Assembly: GCF_003217095.1 (NCBI RefSeq)
Contig: NZ_QJSR01000008.1
Coordinates: 1 to 64,000, forward strand
Direction: 5' to 3'
DNA from: Rhizobium sp. PP-CC-3A-592
Lineage (GTDB): Bacteria; Pseudomonadota; Alphaproteobacteria; Rhizobiales; Rhizobiaceae
Length of the DNA: 64,000 nt
Shown here: positions 7,523 through 16,835 of the stretch, piece by piece
How positions within the stretch are numbered: position 1 is the stretch's first letter
Layout of the letters: each line of letters starts with the position of its first letter
Made by a program: the position numbers and the translations under genes
Notes under the pieces: model-generated
Databases searched by the model: none
What the model was told of the DNA's origin: nothing
What the model saw: only the letters and a program-made list of their open reading frames with translations

Positions 7523-8571
7523 TGATGGCGGGTAACACAAACCTCAATGCAGATCTGCCAAATCCTGCTCCCTCCCCTTCTCTGCCGGGCCACCTGCAGG
7601 ATCTCACCGATCGCGCTCGCAGCTACGTCGAGGCGGCGAGCTCCGCCAATACCCGCAAGGCCTATGCCTCGGACTGGAAGCATTTCGCCGCCTGGTGCAG
7701 GCGATCCAATCTGTCTCTCCTTCTCCCGCATCCGCAGACCATCGGGCTGTATATCTCCGCGTGCGCCTCCGGAACGGCGGAGCGTGGCGGAAAACCCAAC
7801 TCCGTATCGACCATAGAGCGCAGGCTGTCGTCCCTTTCCTGGAATTATACGCAGCGCGGTCAACAGCTCGATCGCAAGGATCGCCATATCGCCACGGTCA
7901 TGGCAGGGATCCGCAATAGTCACGCCCGGCCTCCTGTGCAGAAGGAAGCGGTGATGGCGGCGGACATCATCGCGATGATCGAGACGCTGGATCGTAGCAC
8001 TCTACGCGGCATGCGCGACCGCGCCATTCTGTTGGTCGGTTATGCCGGGGGCCTACGCCGCTCCGAAATCGTTGGTCTTGACGTGAAAGCCGAACAGACC
8101 GAAGACGGCCGAGGCTGGATCGAAATCTTCGACAAGGGCATGCTCGTCACCCTGAGGGGTAAGACCGGGTGGCGTCAGGTCGAAGTCGGTCGCGGTTCAT
8201 CCGGCGCCACCTGCCCGGTTGTCGCCGTCGAGACATGGATCAGGTTCGCAAAGCTCGGCCACGGGCCCCTCTTCAGGCGCGTCACGGGACAGGGCAAGTC
8301 GATCAGCGCCGAGCGGCTGAACGACAAGGAGATCGCCCGCTTGGTCAAGCGCGCCGTTATTGCCGCCGGTGTTCGCAGCGACCTGAGCGAACTTGAGCGC
8401 GCCTTTAAGTTCTCGGGCCACTCCTTGCGCGCGGGTCTGGCTTCCTCAGCCGATGTTGACGAGCGCTACGTTCAAAAGCAGCTCGGCCATGCTTCAGCGG
8501 AGATGACGCGCAGATATCAGCGCCGGCGTGACCGCTTCCGGATCAACCTCACCAAGGCGGCCGGACTGTAG
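7522..8571 (+). CDS. Tyrosine recombinase / site-specific integrase (XerC/D-like)
   Basis: A 349-residue protein with an N-terminal SAM-like core-binding domain (about 25-120: SSANTRKAYASDWKHFAAWC) and a catalytic domain. The full set is present: Arg179 (GGLRRSE), His300/Arg303 (HSLRAG), His323 (LGHAS) and Tyr332 (TRRYQRR). Two in-frame ATGs (7522, 7525) overlap the vapC stop. Unlike the integrase at 5.3 kb, this one is intact. Its coupling to a toxin-antitoxin pair suggests one mobile or stabilising module, though no attachment site is evident. Confidence 0.85.
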   Translation: MMAGNTNLNADLPNPAPSPSLPGHLQDLTDRARSYVEAASSANTRKAYASDWKHFAAWCRRSNLSLLLPHPQTIGLYISACASGTAERGGKPNSVSTIERRLSSLSWNYTQRGQQLDRKDRHIATVMAGIRNSHARPPVQKEAVMAADIIAMIETLDRSTLRGMRDRAILLVGYAGGLRRSEIVGLDVKAEQTEDGRGWIEIFDKGMLVTLRGKTGWRQVEVGRGSSGATCPVVAVETWIRFAKLGHGPLFRRVTGQGKSISAERLNDKEIARLVKRAVIAAGVRSDLSELERAFKFSGHSLRAGLASSADVDERYVQKQLGHASAEMTRRYQRRRDRFRINLTKAAGL

Positions 8572-8655
8572 GTTCCGATCAATGAACGAAAGCATCATTT
8601 CACATTGGGTATTGCGTTATAACCAGATTCCCGCGTTTCAAGTGACGACGGCACC

Positions 8656-11600
8656 ATGAATTATTCTGACAGCGATATTTTGCGCGCGGTTGGCGCAAAT
8701 GCATTTTCGGCAGGGAAAGCCTATCAGCGACAGGGGCGCGTCATTGCATTTCAGTGGCACGGCGATGACGGCATTGCTGCGCAAGTGCAGGGATCGGACC
8801 GCAAACCGTATCGGTTGAGCATATCCATCGAGCCAAACCACACAGGCCGGGTGGTCATCGAAGGGGATTGCTCCTGCCCCGTCGCCTTCAATTGTAAACA
8901 CGTCGCAGCAAGCCTGCTGCATGGCCTGGTGACGGTTACAAGGCAGGCTTCGTTGCCGGCGCTGATGACACCGGTACCATCTACGGCATCGCGCAGTCCA
9001 ACTGCACCGGGCGCCCCGGCTGCCCCGCTGTCACTGTCGCCAACCGTTTCCGATTGGCTCAACCGGCTGCGCGAGGTCGATGCCCGGAGCCAACGCGGCG
9101 ACGACGATCTTCCGCAACGGCTGATCTATATTCTGTCCCCGGAGCGGGGCCGCACGGCCATGCCTCGCCTGCGGCTCGAGATCCGTTCCGGCCGGACCCT
9201 GAGAGATGGAACGATATCGGCGACATCAAGCGCCTATAATCTGGAGAATTGGCATACCCGCTCCGAAGCGAAGTTCTTGCGCGATGCCGACCGAAAGATC
9301 CTGCAAGTTATTACGTCGACTCCGCGTTCCGCCGTGCATGGCCATGACTTTGCGCTGACGACCGAGCGAGGCGGGGAAGTTCTAGATCAGATCCTCGCCA
9401 CCGGTCGCGCCCGTTGGATGACGATCGACGGCATCGACCTATCCCAGGGTGAGGTGATCGCCGGCCACGTCCACTGGACGCCGGGACAGGGCGCATCGCT
9501 GCGCGCCGCTTTGCAGCTTGAGGATCCGTCGCAGACGGAAGAGCGTTTGCTTCTCAACGCAATGCCGCCTGTTTACGTCGATAGCGCAGCAGGTGTCGTC
9601 GGCCGGATCGAGACCGCGCTCGCGCCTATGGTCGTTTACGAGATGCTGGACGGGCCGGATATTCCGGCAGCCCAGGTCCCACTCGTCGCCGCGCAGTTGC
9701 GTGCAGCCGGGGCGCGGTTGGCGGCGACAGCACCGCAGCAGCTAGCGCGAGCTGAGATCGTCAAAGGGCCGTTCCAACCTGTTCTGCAGGTTATAACGGT
9801 CCAGATGCCCCTCCCCTATCGCCCTGGTGTTTACACCTATGGGCAAACTGAAGCCGTCGGCATCGCCCGTGTCGCGTTTCGCTATGGAAGATGGGAGGTG
9901 GCCGCAGGTGCTACGGAGGCAATTGTTTTGCATATGGACGGTTTGACGCCCGTCGAAGTCCGTCGCAGCATGAAGGCGGAAAAGGCAGCGCTGGACCAAT
10001 TGCGCTTCGCAAATTTCCTGCCCGCTCCGAAAGTACGAGACGGCGTCCCTGCCGCCAACCAAAAGGATTTCCTGCCCGATGAGGGCGACAGTGGCTGGTA
10101 CGACGCACTGTATCAAGAGATCCCCGCCCTAGAGCGACAGGGCTGGAGGATCGAGGTTGCGACGGATTTTCCCTATCGGCTACTGCGCGGGGATGGAGCG
10201 TTCGAAGCCCGCCTCAGCCAAGGCTACAGCCTAGACTGGTTTGAATTCGACCTCGGCATCATGGTAGCAGGCGAACGGCTGGACCTGATCGGCCCACTGA
10301 GCCGATTGCTGTCGATGATCGAGCCGCAGACGCTCGACCTGCTAGAAGAGGATGAGCCGCTCTTCCTGCCGCTACCAGACGGCCAGGTGCTGGCGGTTCC
10401 GGTCGGTAGCATTCTGCCGCTCATCAGGACATTGTTCGATCTCTTCAATCTAGCCGGACGTCTTGAAGAGGACGGCCGGTTGCGGATGTCGTTACTCGAT
10501 GCCGCCAGCCTCGCCGATCTGGAAGCCGCCGCAGGCGCCGGCATCCTGTGGCAAGGCGGCGAAGGGGTGCGCGCATTGGGACAAAAGATGCGCGACCACG
10601 GCGGCATTCCCGATGTCGACCTGCCGCCTTGGTTTGGCGCGACATTGCGGCCCTACCAGGCGCGTGGGCTGGCATGGCTGGTGTTTCTCAAAAGCGCCGG
10701 ACTTGGCGGTATTCTCGCCGACGACATGGGTCTTGGCAAAACGGTGCAGGCGCTCGGTCTGATCGCCATCGAGAAAGCGGCGGGGCGACTGTCGGGCCCG
10801 GTTCTGGTCGTCGCGCCCACTAGCCTCATGGTCAACTGGGCGTCGGAAGCGGAGAAATTTGCGCCCGAGCTATCCATTCTCATCCTGCAAGGGGCGGACC
10901 GCCAACTGCATTTCCACAGGATCGACACTGTCGACCTGGTGCTGACCACCTATCCGCTGCTGGCGCGCGACCAGGCCATTCTGGCCGACCGCGACTGGCA
11001 CATGATTTTCCTCGATGAGGCGCAGGTGATCAAGAACGCCAATGCCGCGACGACAAAACTGGTGCACGGCCTCAAATCGGCTCATCGTTTTTGCTTGACC
11101 GGCACGCCCCTGGAAAACCACCTCGGCGAGGTCTGGTCGCTGTTTCACTTCATCGCGCCGGGGTTTCTCGGTGATCTCAAGAGTTTTACCCGCCAGTGGC
11201 GGACACCAATCGAAAAGAAGGGCGATACGGTGCGCTCCCGGCTGCTGGCGGGGCGCATCAAACCGTTCCTGCTGCGTCGCACCAAGGAAGAGGTGGCCGG
11301 AGATCTGCCGCCAAAAACAGTGATCACCGAAAAGGTGAGGTTAGCGACCGGTCAACGAACGATCTACGAGTCGATCCGTTTGGCGATGCATGCAAAAGTT
11401 CAGGCCGCTATTGCCGAGAAGGGACTTGCCCGCAGCCATATCGTTATTCTGGATGCCCTCCTGAAACTGCGTCAGGCCTGCTGCGATCCGCGCCTTTTGA
11501 AACTGACACAGACGAAAAAATCCTCATCGGCGCCGGCAGGGTCCGCCAAGCTCGAACGGTTGATGGAGTTGCTCGTCAGTCTGGTCGACGAGGGTCGCAA

Positions 11601-12045
11601 AGTGATCGTGTTCTCTCAGTTCACCTCCATGCTCGATCTTATCCGGCAGCAGTTGGACGACACAGGCATCGCCTATGCCTTGCTCACTGGCGATACGGTC
11701 GACCGTGCAACACAGGTAACCTCGTTCCAAAACGGAAAGCTGCCGGTCTTCCTCATCAGCCTGAAAGCCGGCGGCGTCGGGTTGAACTTGACGGCCGCCG
11801 ATACCGTGATCCTCTACGATCCCTGGTGGAACCCGGCGGTGGAGGAACAAGCCATCGACCGCGCGCATCGGATCGGCCAGAACAAGCCGGTCTTCGTATA
11901 CCGGCTGGTCACAGCCGACACGATCGAAGAAAAAATGGATGTCCTCAAAGACAAAAAACGGGCGCTGGCTGCTAGCCTGTTCGACCATGACGGCCAACCG
12001 ACCCTCGCCATGACCGAGGCAGATTTCGACTTGCTGCTCGGGTAG
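8656..12045 (+). CDS. SWIM zinc-finger SNF2-family helicase/translocase
   Basis: A 1129-residue protein. An N-terminal SWIM finger (Cys72, Cys74, Cys80, His82) is followed by a long middle region of unknown fold (about 130-640) and a C-terminal SNF2 ATPase. Walker A is DDMGLGKT (689-696), motif II is DEAQ (787-790), and the RecA2 motifs include VIVFSQFTSMLDLI, LKAGGVGLNLTAAD and the arginine finger in AIDRAHRIGQ (1066-1075). It should translocate on DNA using ATP to remodel protein-DNA complexes. Similar proteins occur in bacterial transcription recycling (RapA-like) and in defence islands; neither role is shown here. It starts 84 bases after the recombinase. Confidence 0.85.
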   Translation: MNYSDSDILRAVGANAFSAGKAYQRQGRVIAFQWHGDDGIAAQVQGSDRKPYRLSISIEPNHTGRVVIEGDCSCPVAFNCKHVAASLLHGLVTVTRQASLPALMTPVPSTASRSPTAPGAPAAPLSLSPTVSDWLNRLREVDARSQRGDDDLPQRLIYILSPERGRTAMPRLRLEIRSGRTLRDGTISATSSAYNLENWHTRSEAKFLRDADRKILQVITSTPRSAVHGHDFALTTERGGEVLDQILATGRARWMTIDGIDLSQGEVIAGHVHWTPGQGASLRAALQLEDPSQTEERLLLNAMPPVYVDSAAGVVGRIETALAPMVVYEMLDGPDIPAAQVPLVAAQLRAAGARLAATAPQQLARAEIVKGPFQPVLQVITVQMPLPYRPGVYTYGQTEAVGIARVAFRYGRWEVAAGATEAIVLHMDGLTPVEVRRSMKAEKAALDQLRFANFLPAPKVRDGVPAANQKDFLPDEGDSGWYDALYQEIPALERQGWRIEVATDFPYRLLRGDGAFEARLSQGYSLDWFEFDLGIMVAGERLDLIGPLSRLLSMIEPQTLDLLEEDEPLFLPLPDGQVLAVPVGSILPLIRTLFDLFNLAGRLEEDGRLRMSLLDAASLADLEAAAGAGILWQGGEGVRALGQKMRDHGGIPDVDLPPWFGATLRPYQARGLAWLVFLKSAGLGGILADDMGLGKTVQALGLIAIEKAAGRLSGPVLVVAPTSLMVNWASEAEKFAPELSILILQGADRQLHFHRIDTVDLVLTTYPLLARDQAILADRDWHMIFLDEAQVIKNANAATTKLVHGLKSAHRFCLTGTPLENHLGEVWSLFHFIAPGFLGDLKSFTRQWRTPIEKKGDTVRSRLLAGRIKPFLLRRTKEEVAGDLPPKTVITEKVRLATGQRTIYESIRLAMHAKVQAAIAEKGLARSHIVILDALLKLRQACCDPRLLKLTQTKKSSSAPAGSAKLERLMELLVSLVDEGRKVIVFSQFTSMLDLIRQQLDDTGIAYALLTGDTVDRATQVTSFQNGKLPVFLISLKAGGVGLNLTAADTVILYDPWWNPAVEEQAIDRAHRIGQNKPVFVYRLVTADTIEEKMDVLKDKKRALAASLFDHDGQPTLAMTEADFDLLLG

Positions 12046-12390
12046 TGCATCATGGCCGATCATCAGCGACGCTACCATCATTGTGGAATGCATCGGCACG
12101 TTTCGGGGGTTCATACAGAGCCTTGGACGACACACAAGCTCCGCATCTCGTACCCATCACCAGAATTTACGGTACATCACTGTCGATAGTATCTAAGTAT
12201 CGATAGTGATAAATATCAACTTCCAGACGCTATAAAGTCGGGGCAAATCACGTCCTGCATGCCCTTGATGTCGGTGCCAAAACCCCTTCCCATCGAACGA
12301 GCTTGAAGATCCCATCGGAGTTGAATTTGGTTCTGCCCGCCACATCGGCGGCGGGAGCAGTTCCGGGTGAACCTGACGAAAGCTGCTGGA
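12046..12390. other. Gene-poor spacer after the SNF2 gene
   Basis: No convincing coding frame on either strand. The only structure I see is the AT-rich inverted repeat at 12177-12209, listed separately. The spacer is less GC-rich than its surroundings. Confidence 0.5.
12177..12209. repeat. Inverted repeat with TCGATAGT direct repeats
   Basis: TCACTGTCGATA (12177-12188) pairs with TATCGATAGTGA (12198-12209) at 11 of 12 positions across a 9-base loop. The same DNA contains TCGATAGT twice. There is no T-tract, so an intrinsic terminator is unlikely; a protein site or small mobile repeat fits better. Confidence 0.4.
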
Positions 12391-12651
12391 TTATAACTTC
12401 TTTCGGTTGTTGATCCACAAATGCTCTCGATGTGCACGCAGGGTGCGGAGTCTCCGGGCCGGGTTCCACCAAAATATTGCGATAAAAGAAGCCAAAACGA
12501 GAACGAATGGATGCAATCCTAATATAATTCCAACAGGTAATGTCACTACGCCGAGGAAACACGCATATATGACATTGGATACTGGGTTACTGATCATCAC
12601 CCAAAGTCCGAGCTCTATTGAAATGACAAGGATTCTGAGCAATTTTTTCAA
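12391..12651 (-). CDS. Putative small two-TM membrane protein
   Basis: An 86-residue frame from a TTG start, with two clear hydrophobic segments (about 5-25 and 28-60: VIYACFLGVVTLPVGIILGL, FVLVLASFIAIFWW) and a basic tail. The hydrophobic pattern argues for a real membrane protein, but the start is weak, no ribosome binding site is convincing, and no family is recognised. Confidence 0.3.
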   Translation of the reverse strand: MKKLLRILVISIELGLWVMISNPVSNVIYACFLGVVTLPVGIILGLHPFVLVLASFIAIFWWNPARRLRTLRAHREHLWINNRKKL

Positions 12652-12858
12652 GTCGAGACGCTTTTCCCTTCACCAAACGGTATCAATAGATGTCGTAAAT
12701 CAACAGCGTCTGCCACTCGTATCGACGTGGTACCATCGCACTTTGGGGGTACGCATCGCCATATTGCACGCAGGTATCGTCCAATTATGCTGGTTGCCGA
12801 AGATAAGGACCATCATAGAGGGACACTCCGGTTAAAGATGATGGCAACCGCTAACCTC

Positions 12859-13284
12859 TCAGAGGATCCGGTCCCTGTAATGTTTCGGGGCCACCCAACA
12901 CGCATTGCGCCGGCCAAAGATCCGGTAGCGGTGCCGGGCAATGAAGCGGTAGGCGGGATCGCGCAAGGCGACAGGTACCATTCGGAACACCCGCACGAGC
13001 GCCCACGGAAAGCCGAGCGTCTCGTAGATGCTTAGAACCGCATCGCTATCCCGCCGCATCCGGTTTCCATCCACGACGAGCAAGCTGGCAGGATCCTCCG
13101 GATCCATCCCGTGTAGGCGATAAAGAGATTTCCCGATCTCGCTCTGCATGGACGCGAACCGAAACACGGCCTCGCGATCTCGTTCAAGTACAAACCGCGC
13201 GTTGGCCGAACACAAGACGCATTCCGCATCGAACAGGATGATGGGACCGGTGGAAGGCGGCGCTGAATGAGGCATCGTTTTCAT
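12859..13284 (-). CDS. DUF393 (DCC family) thiol-disulfide oxidoreductase-like protein
   Basis: A 141-residue protein with the family's signature near the N-terminus, FDAECVLCSANARFVLERD, containing the DxxCxxC motif. The Arg-rich helical C-terminal part contains AYRFIARHRYRIFGRR. The family has a thioredoxin-like fold and is predicted to act in redox chemistry, often beside membrane proteins with DoxX-like segments, as is the case here. It lies about 150 bases downstream of the SDR-DoxX gene on the same strand and probably belongs to that operon. Confidence 0.8.
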   Translation of the reverse strand: MKTMPHSAPPSTGPIILFDAECVLCSANARFVLERDREAVFRFASMQSEIGKSLYRLHGMDPEDPASLLVVDGNRMRRDSDAVLSIYETLGFPWALVRVFRMVPVALRDPAYRFIARHRYRIFGRRNACWVAPKHYRDRIL

Positions 13285-13430
13285 GTAAGATCTATATCCG
13301 ATGTCGACCGCCTATGAGAAGTACCTTGCACATCGGGGATATCGAAAAGAACGGCGACAGCATGTCAGGCGGACCTCCCTTACCGGAATGCCTCTCACCA
13401 GATGAACCGTTTTGCCTGTTGCAAGCCTTG

Positions 13431-14795
13431 CTACCGCTCTTCAAGCACAGCGAGCCCAACTATCATCAGGATGATCGACGGGCCTGTCTTGACGAGGGCG
13501 CCAAGGGGTTCGACCCACATGTCAGGGGTGATGAGTGCAGCGGAGATCATGTAGAAGAGGGATAGTCCAATGCCGGCAAGGAGGCCAACGCGACAGGTTC
13601 GACGGTGGAGGATCGCAAGACCGATCGAGATGTCCATCAGGCTGGTGACGATCGTGATTGCCTTCGCTAACGGTTCGGCGAAGTCATGATCCGTAAGAAT
13701 ACGCGTTGCTGCATCGAAAGCGACCGTCAGCGCAATGCTGCCGGAGACAATCCAGAACACGACGAGGATGCCGATGATGAGCGCCTTGATCATGTAAAGG
13801 CGGGCGAACCAACGCTCCTGCACGGTCGCCGCCAAGGCTGCCAGCGTGCGAGGCCCCGAAAGGGGATCAAGGCTGGTTTCGCGCCGCCATGTCGCAGGAT
13901 CGCCCGTGACGCCGCGCTGCATTTCCACAAGAGCCGTAGAGCGGACTGCGGGACGCCATCCGAGCCGAGATACCAAGTCGCCCGCGTGGCTTGCGGTCGC
14001 AAGCATCCAGCCCGGCACTTGGATCCGACGTTTCGGCCCGGCGAGGCGGTGCGCCAACCCCGCGAGCACGCTGCCGACGGTCGAGGCCTCCGCCTCCATA
14101 ACGTCCCAGCACGCCCGCCATTCGCGCCGGCCCGTTGTCCACTCCGTCAGCACGACGTCCACGGTACGACCAAGATCGCGAACGTCTGTGATGGCGAAAG
14201 GGCGGCTGGCGAGAGCCTCTGGCAGATCGACCGGGAGAACCGCCAAAGCGCGCATCAGGGCACTGCCGCCGAAGGCTGCCTCGGCAAGAACAAAGCCCGG
14301 GCGCAGGATGATGAAGGGCAGGCCAGACCGGGCGACTATCGCTTCCGCCGCTCGCTTGTCCCGGCTGAAGTCGGTCACGTCGTCCTGTCCCTCGCCAGGG
14401 ATCGACACATGGATGAGAAGCGGCGCCCGGCCGGGCTGCCCATCTTCGCGTCTTTCGCCGGTCTCGTCCTGCAGAATTTCAACGAGGGTCGTGACGAAAT
14501 GCCGGTTGGCGCGCGCGGCAGGTGAATCCGGCGTATCCTGAAGCGCACCGATACAGTTGACGATCACGTCCGCCCGAAGTTCCGAGATCACCGTTTGCAA
14601 AGCGCGCTTGTCAGCATCGACGAGCGGCACTTGAACGGCCCATCCATCCCAAGCAGCGTTCTGCACGGGTGTGAAGCGCCGGGCGACGGGAATGACCTTA
14701 TGGCCTTGCGCCAGAAGGTACATGCTGATCGCGTCACCGATCAGGCCGGAGGCGCCGAGAACGGCGACAATAGGTCTGCGAAGTGTATTAGGCAT
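13431..14795 (-). CDS. NAD(P)-binding SDR/NmrA-like protein fused to DoxX-like membrane domain
   Basis: A 454-residue protein. The N-terminal Rossmann domain begins VAVLGASGLIGDAISMYLL (GxxGxxG) and extends to about residue 270, as in atypical/extended SDRs. The C-terminal about 130 residues hold four hydrophobic segments (ALIIGILVVFWIVSG, ITIVTSLMDISIGLAIL, VGLLAGIGLSLFYMISAAL, TGPSIILMIVGLAVL) matching a DoxX-like module. Such fusions are annotated as SDR oxidoreductases with a DoxX-like C-terminus; the substrate is unknown. The start overlaps the DUF2269 gene by 55 bases, indicating cotranscription. Confidence 0.8.
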   Translation of the reverse strand: MPNTLRRPIVAVLGASGLIGDAISMYLLAQGHKVIPVARRFTPVQNAAWDGWAVQVPLVDADKRALQTVISELRADVIVNCIGALQDTPDSPAARANRHFVTTLVEILQDETGERREDGQPGRAPLLIHVSIPGEGQDDVTDFSRDKRAAEAIVARSGLPFIILRPGFVLAEAAFGGSALMRALAVLPVDLPEALASRPFAITDVRDLGRTVDVVLTEWTTGRREWRACWDVMEAEASTVGSVLAGLAHRLAGPKRRIQVPGWMLATASHAGDLVSRLGWRPAVRSTALVEMQRGVTGDPATWRRETSLDPLSGPRTLAALAATVQERWFARLYMIKALIIGILVVFWIVSGSIALTVAFDAATRILTDHDFAEPLAKAITIVTSLMDISIGLAILHRRTCRVGLLAGIGLSLFYMISAALITPDMWVEPLGALVKTGPSIILMIVGLAVLEER

Positions 14796-15259
14796 AGTTC
14801 GGGTTTCGCAATCATGAGCCAGAGGATGGCCATTACGGAGCCGAAGCCGGGAAAGCCGAACAGAAACCAGATGCGATAAAGCCGGTGATAGGCCGGGGAT
14901 AATGCGGTTCCAGCACGGGCGGACTCAAGCGCGAGGTCGCGCATGCGCATCTGGATCCAGACGACGGGCAACCAGAAGGCGCCGGCCACGCCGTAGAGCA
15001 AGAGCGCTGCGCCCAGCCATCCCTCCCATAGTGGAACACCCATCAGCTCCGCCAGAAGATAGCCGGTCATCGGCTGAACGACCGCAGCACTGGCGGTGAA
15101 CAGCATATCCGCCATGACCACCACCCCCGCCGTCTTGGCCACAAACACGGCGTCTTGAGAGCGGTGCGCCATCATCATGAAAAATGCGATGCCCGTTCCC
15201 GTCCCTAGAAGAACGATCGCGCCGAAGACATGCAAATACTTGAGTAGGAAATAATCCAA
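14741..15259 (-). CDS. DUF2269 family integral membrane protein
   Basis: A 172-residue, four-TM protein starting from TTG (MDYFLLKYLHVFGAIVLLGT) and containing KYLHVFG and the GFPGFGSVMAILWLMIAKP end typical of DUF2269. It is the first gene of an apparent operon with the SDR-DoxX and DUF393 genes. Function is unknown; a role in a membrane redox step is inferred only from the neighbours. The C-terminal 18 codons overlap the next gene. Confidence 0.75.
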   Translation of the reverse strand: MDYFLLKYLHVFGAIVLLGTGTGIAFFMMMAHRSQDAVFVAKTAGVVVMADMLFTASAAVVQPMTGYLLAELMGVPLWEGWLGAALLLYGVAGAFWLPVVWIQMRMRDLALESARAGTALSPAYHRLYRIWFLFGFPGFGSVMAILWLMIAKPELCLIHFADLLSPFSAPPA

Positions 15260-15375
15260 GACAGCCTGCCAGATTCTTGCTCGACCCCAGGGTGTCTTGG
15301 GCCGATAGGATCTCCTGCTTAAACTGGGAGCTTGTAGAATGTAAATCCGCGGTACTGCAACCGGCTAGGTCAGAG

Positions 15376-15507
15376 GGGCTTAAGAGCTGCTCCGGCGACC
15401 GGCTGGTTGATTTGCGTGACCGGGCACTGGTGCTGATGGCCTTCGCGTCCGGCGTCCGGCGGCGTTCCGAAGTGGCAGTATTGCGCGCTGAGGATCTGGT
15501 CGATGAA
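15376..15507 (+). pseudogene. Tyrosine integrase fragment
   Basis: About 44 codons reading GLKSCSGDRLVDLRDRALVL and then AFASGVRRRSEVAVLRAEDL. This is the region around the catalytic Arg of XerC/D-like integrases (usually LRDRALLLVAFASGGRRRSEV). The flanking codons do not match, and the His/Tyr boxes are absent. It is a small scrap marking past recombination at the right side of the accessory region. Confidence 0.6.
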
Positions 15508-15693
15508 AAATCGGTTTGCGCCAATACCGCCGACGCGCACTCCCGTCACCTGCAGCACGAGAACCTTGATCGTGGTCTGGAAACAGCAAAGCCATACGGA
15601 ATGGAAAGGGTACGAGACTAGTCTTCGAGAGCATGGTCCAGCGGACTGAATTAGGCCCCAAAAGTACGCATGAAAAGCTTTTGACGCGCGGGC

Positions 15694-16641
15694 TTATAGC
15701 TTGCCCTTATGAAGAAGGGTGCGAACATCTGCGGAGATCTGGTTGGCGGCGCCTAGTGTCTCGATTAGCTGCGCCTGCCGACTTCCCCTCAATCCCGCTG
15801 TCGTTAGCTCCTTGTTGCGGACATAGGTGTAAATGCCGCTTACCGCAAAGGCGGTTGCATAGCTGATATGGGCTTTTTGGTCGGCAACCGTGGCTTCGAA
15901 CAAGTCGCTGCCATAAAAATGTCGGCGTGCAAGCGGGTTGGCAAACGCTAATTCCAGCACCGCAATATGTCGACGTCCCTCTGGCACAGCGTGGTCGACA
16001 TTGGGAGCAGGCGGAGCAGGTTCCGCATTGTCGTAGATGTCGGGCAGGTGCAGACGCACTTTCAACGCGGCCGGATCCGCTGCGATCTTTCCCGCGAAGT
16101 TCGTCATGAACTGTTCGAACGCAACGACATCGCTTGTCCTCGAACCGAGGTGGATATGAAAGCGATCGAGGCCATCGTCTCCGTTGGGAACTGGGTCTGC
16201 GCTGCGGTCCACCAGCGTCATCGAGCCTTTCGGAAGCGCGTATGCAACGGTTGCTGCGAACAGGTTCTGCTCGTCGGCAAACAGGATCGAACAGGCCTCG
16301 TTAAATTGTTCCTGATCAGCCGCGGTCTCGAAACCAATCTCAACCCCGCCGTCCAGAACATAGTATTCGAACGGGTTTATCCCTTCGATTTGTGGCCAAA
16401 GATGCGCATCTTGTTCGCGGTTGAAATGGTTTTGGACGTACCACCCCAGTCCTGGGATTCGGGAACACAGCGGCCCATGCACATCTCGCCAATAATTCGC
16501 GAATGTCTCGTGTGGCACTTTGGTACGACGAAGGACGGTCGTGTAAGTGTTGACCGCGATAGTCGCGTCGCGCGACGCGAAATTGTTTTCGTTCGATAAG
16601 ATGGGCAAATGAAACTCCGATCCGTTGTCCGGGGACAACAT
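15694..16641 (-). CDS. EthD-domain (dimeric alpha/beta barrel) protein
   Basis: A 315-residue protein. About residues 30-70 show the EthD/ferredoxin-like pattern (TVLRRTKVPHETFANYWRD, VHGPLCSRIPGLGWYVQNH), typical of dimeric alpha/beta-barrel oxygenase-like or accessory proteins. A second barrel-like half follows (FHIHLGSRTSDVVAFEQFM, NPLARRHFYGSDLF). Small-molecule oxidation or binding is plausible but the substrate is unknown. The gene stands alone; I found no promoter or partner nearby. The first 25 residues lack similarity, so the true start could be internal. Confidence 0.65.
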   Translation of the reverse strand: MLSPDNGSEFHLPILSNENNFASRDATIAVNTYTTVLRRTKVPHETFANYWRDVHGPLCSRIPGLGWYVQNHFNREQDAHLWPQIEGINPFEYYVLDGGVEIGFETAADQEQFNEACSILFADEQNLFAATVAYALPKGSMTLVDRSADPVPNGDDGLDRFHIHLGSRTSDVVAFEQFMTNFAGKIAADPAALKVRLHLPDIYDNAEPAPPAPNVDHAVPEGRRHIAVLELAFANPLARRHFYGSDLFEATVADQKAHISYATAFAVSGIYTYVRNKELTTAGLRGSRQAQLIETLGAANQISADVRTLLHKGKL

Positions 16642-16835
16642 ACGGAGGTTTCAGTTGTTCCTCTTGGCCAAAGCATTCGGGCGGACGAACCGGCTGTCGC
16701 AACGTTTCACGCAGCTGGCGGAAAGGGCCCTGACCTAATTCCACGACTGCAGCCGGAAGGGTTCAGTGTCACGCCTCCGCCGTAGACGAGGTTTCCAAAC
16801 ACGCGGCGTTGGGAGAGGGCGTCAATACGCTGGAA

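Noticed and set aside
3685..15316. The 15-mer CCGATAGGATCTCCT occurs near 3690 and again near 15303, suggesting attachment-site repeats.
   Set aside because: In 64 kb, about two chance 15-base matches are expected from composition alone. The first copy is coding sequence of the endolysin and the second has no matching context.
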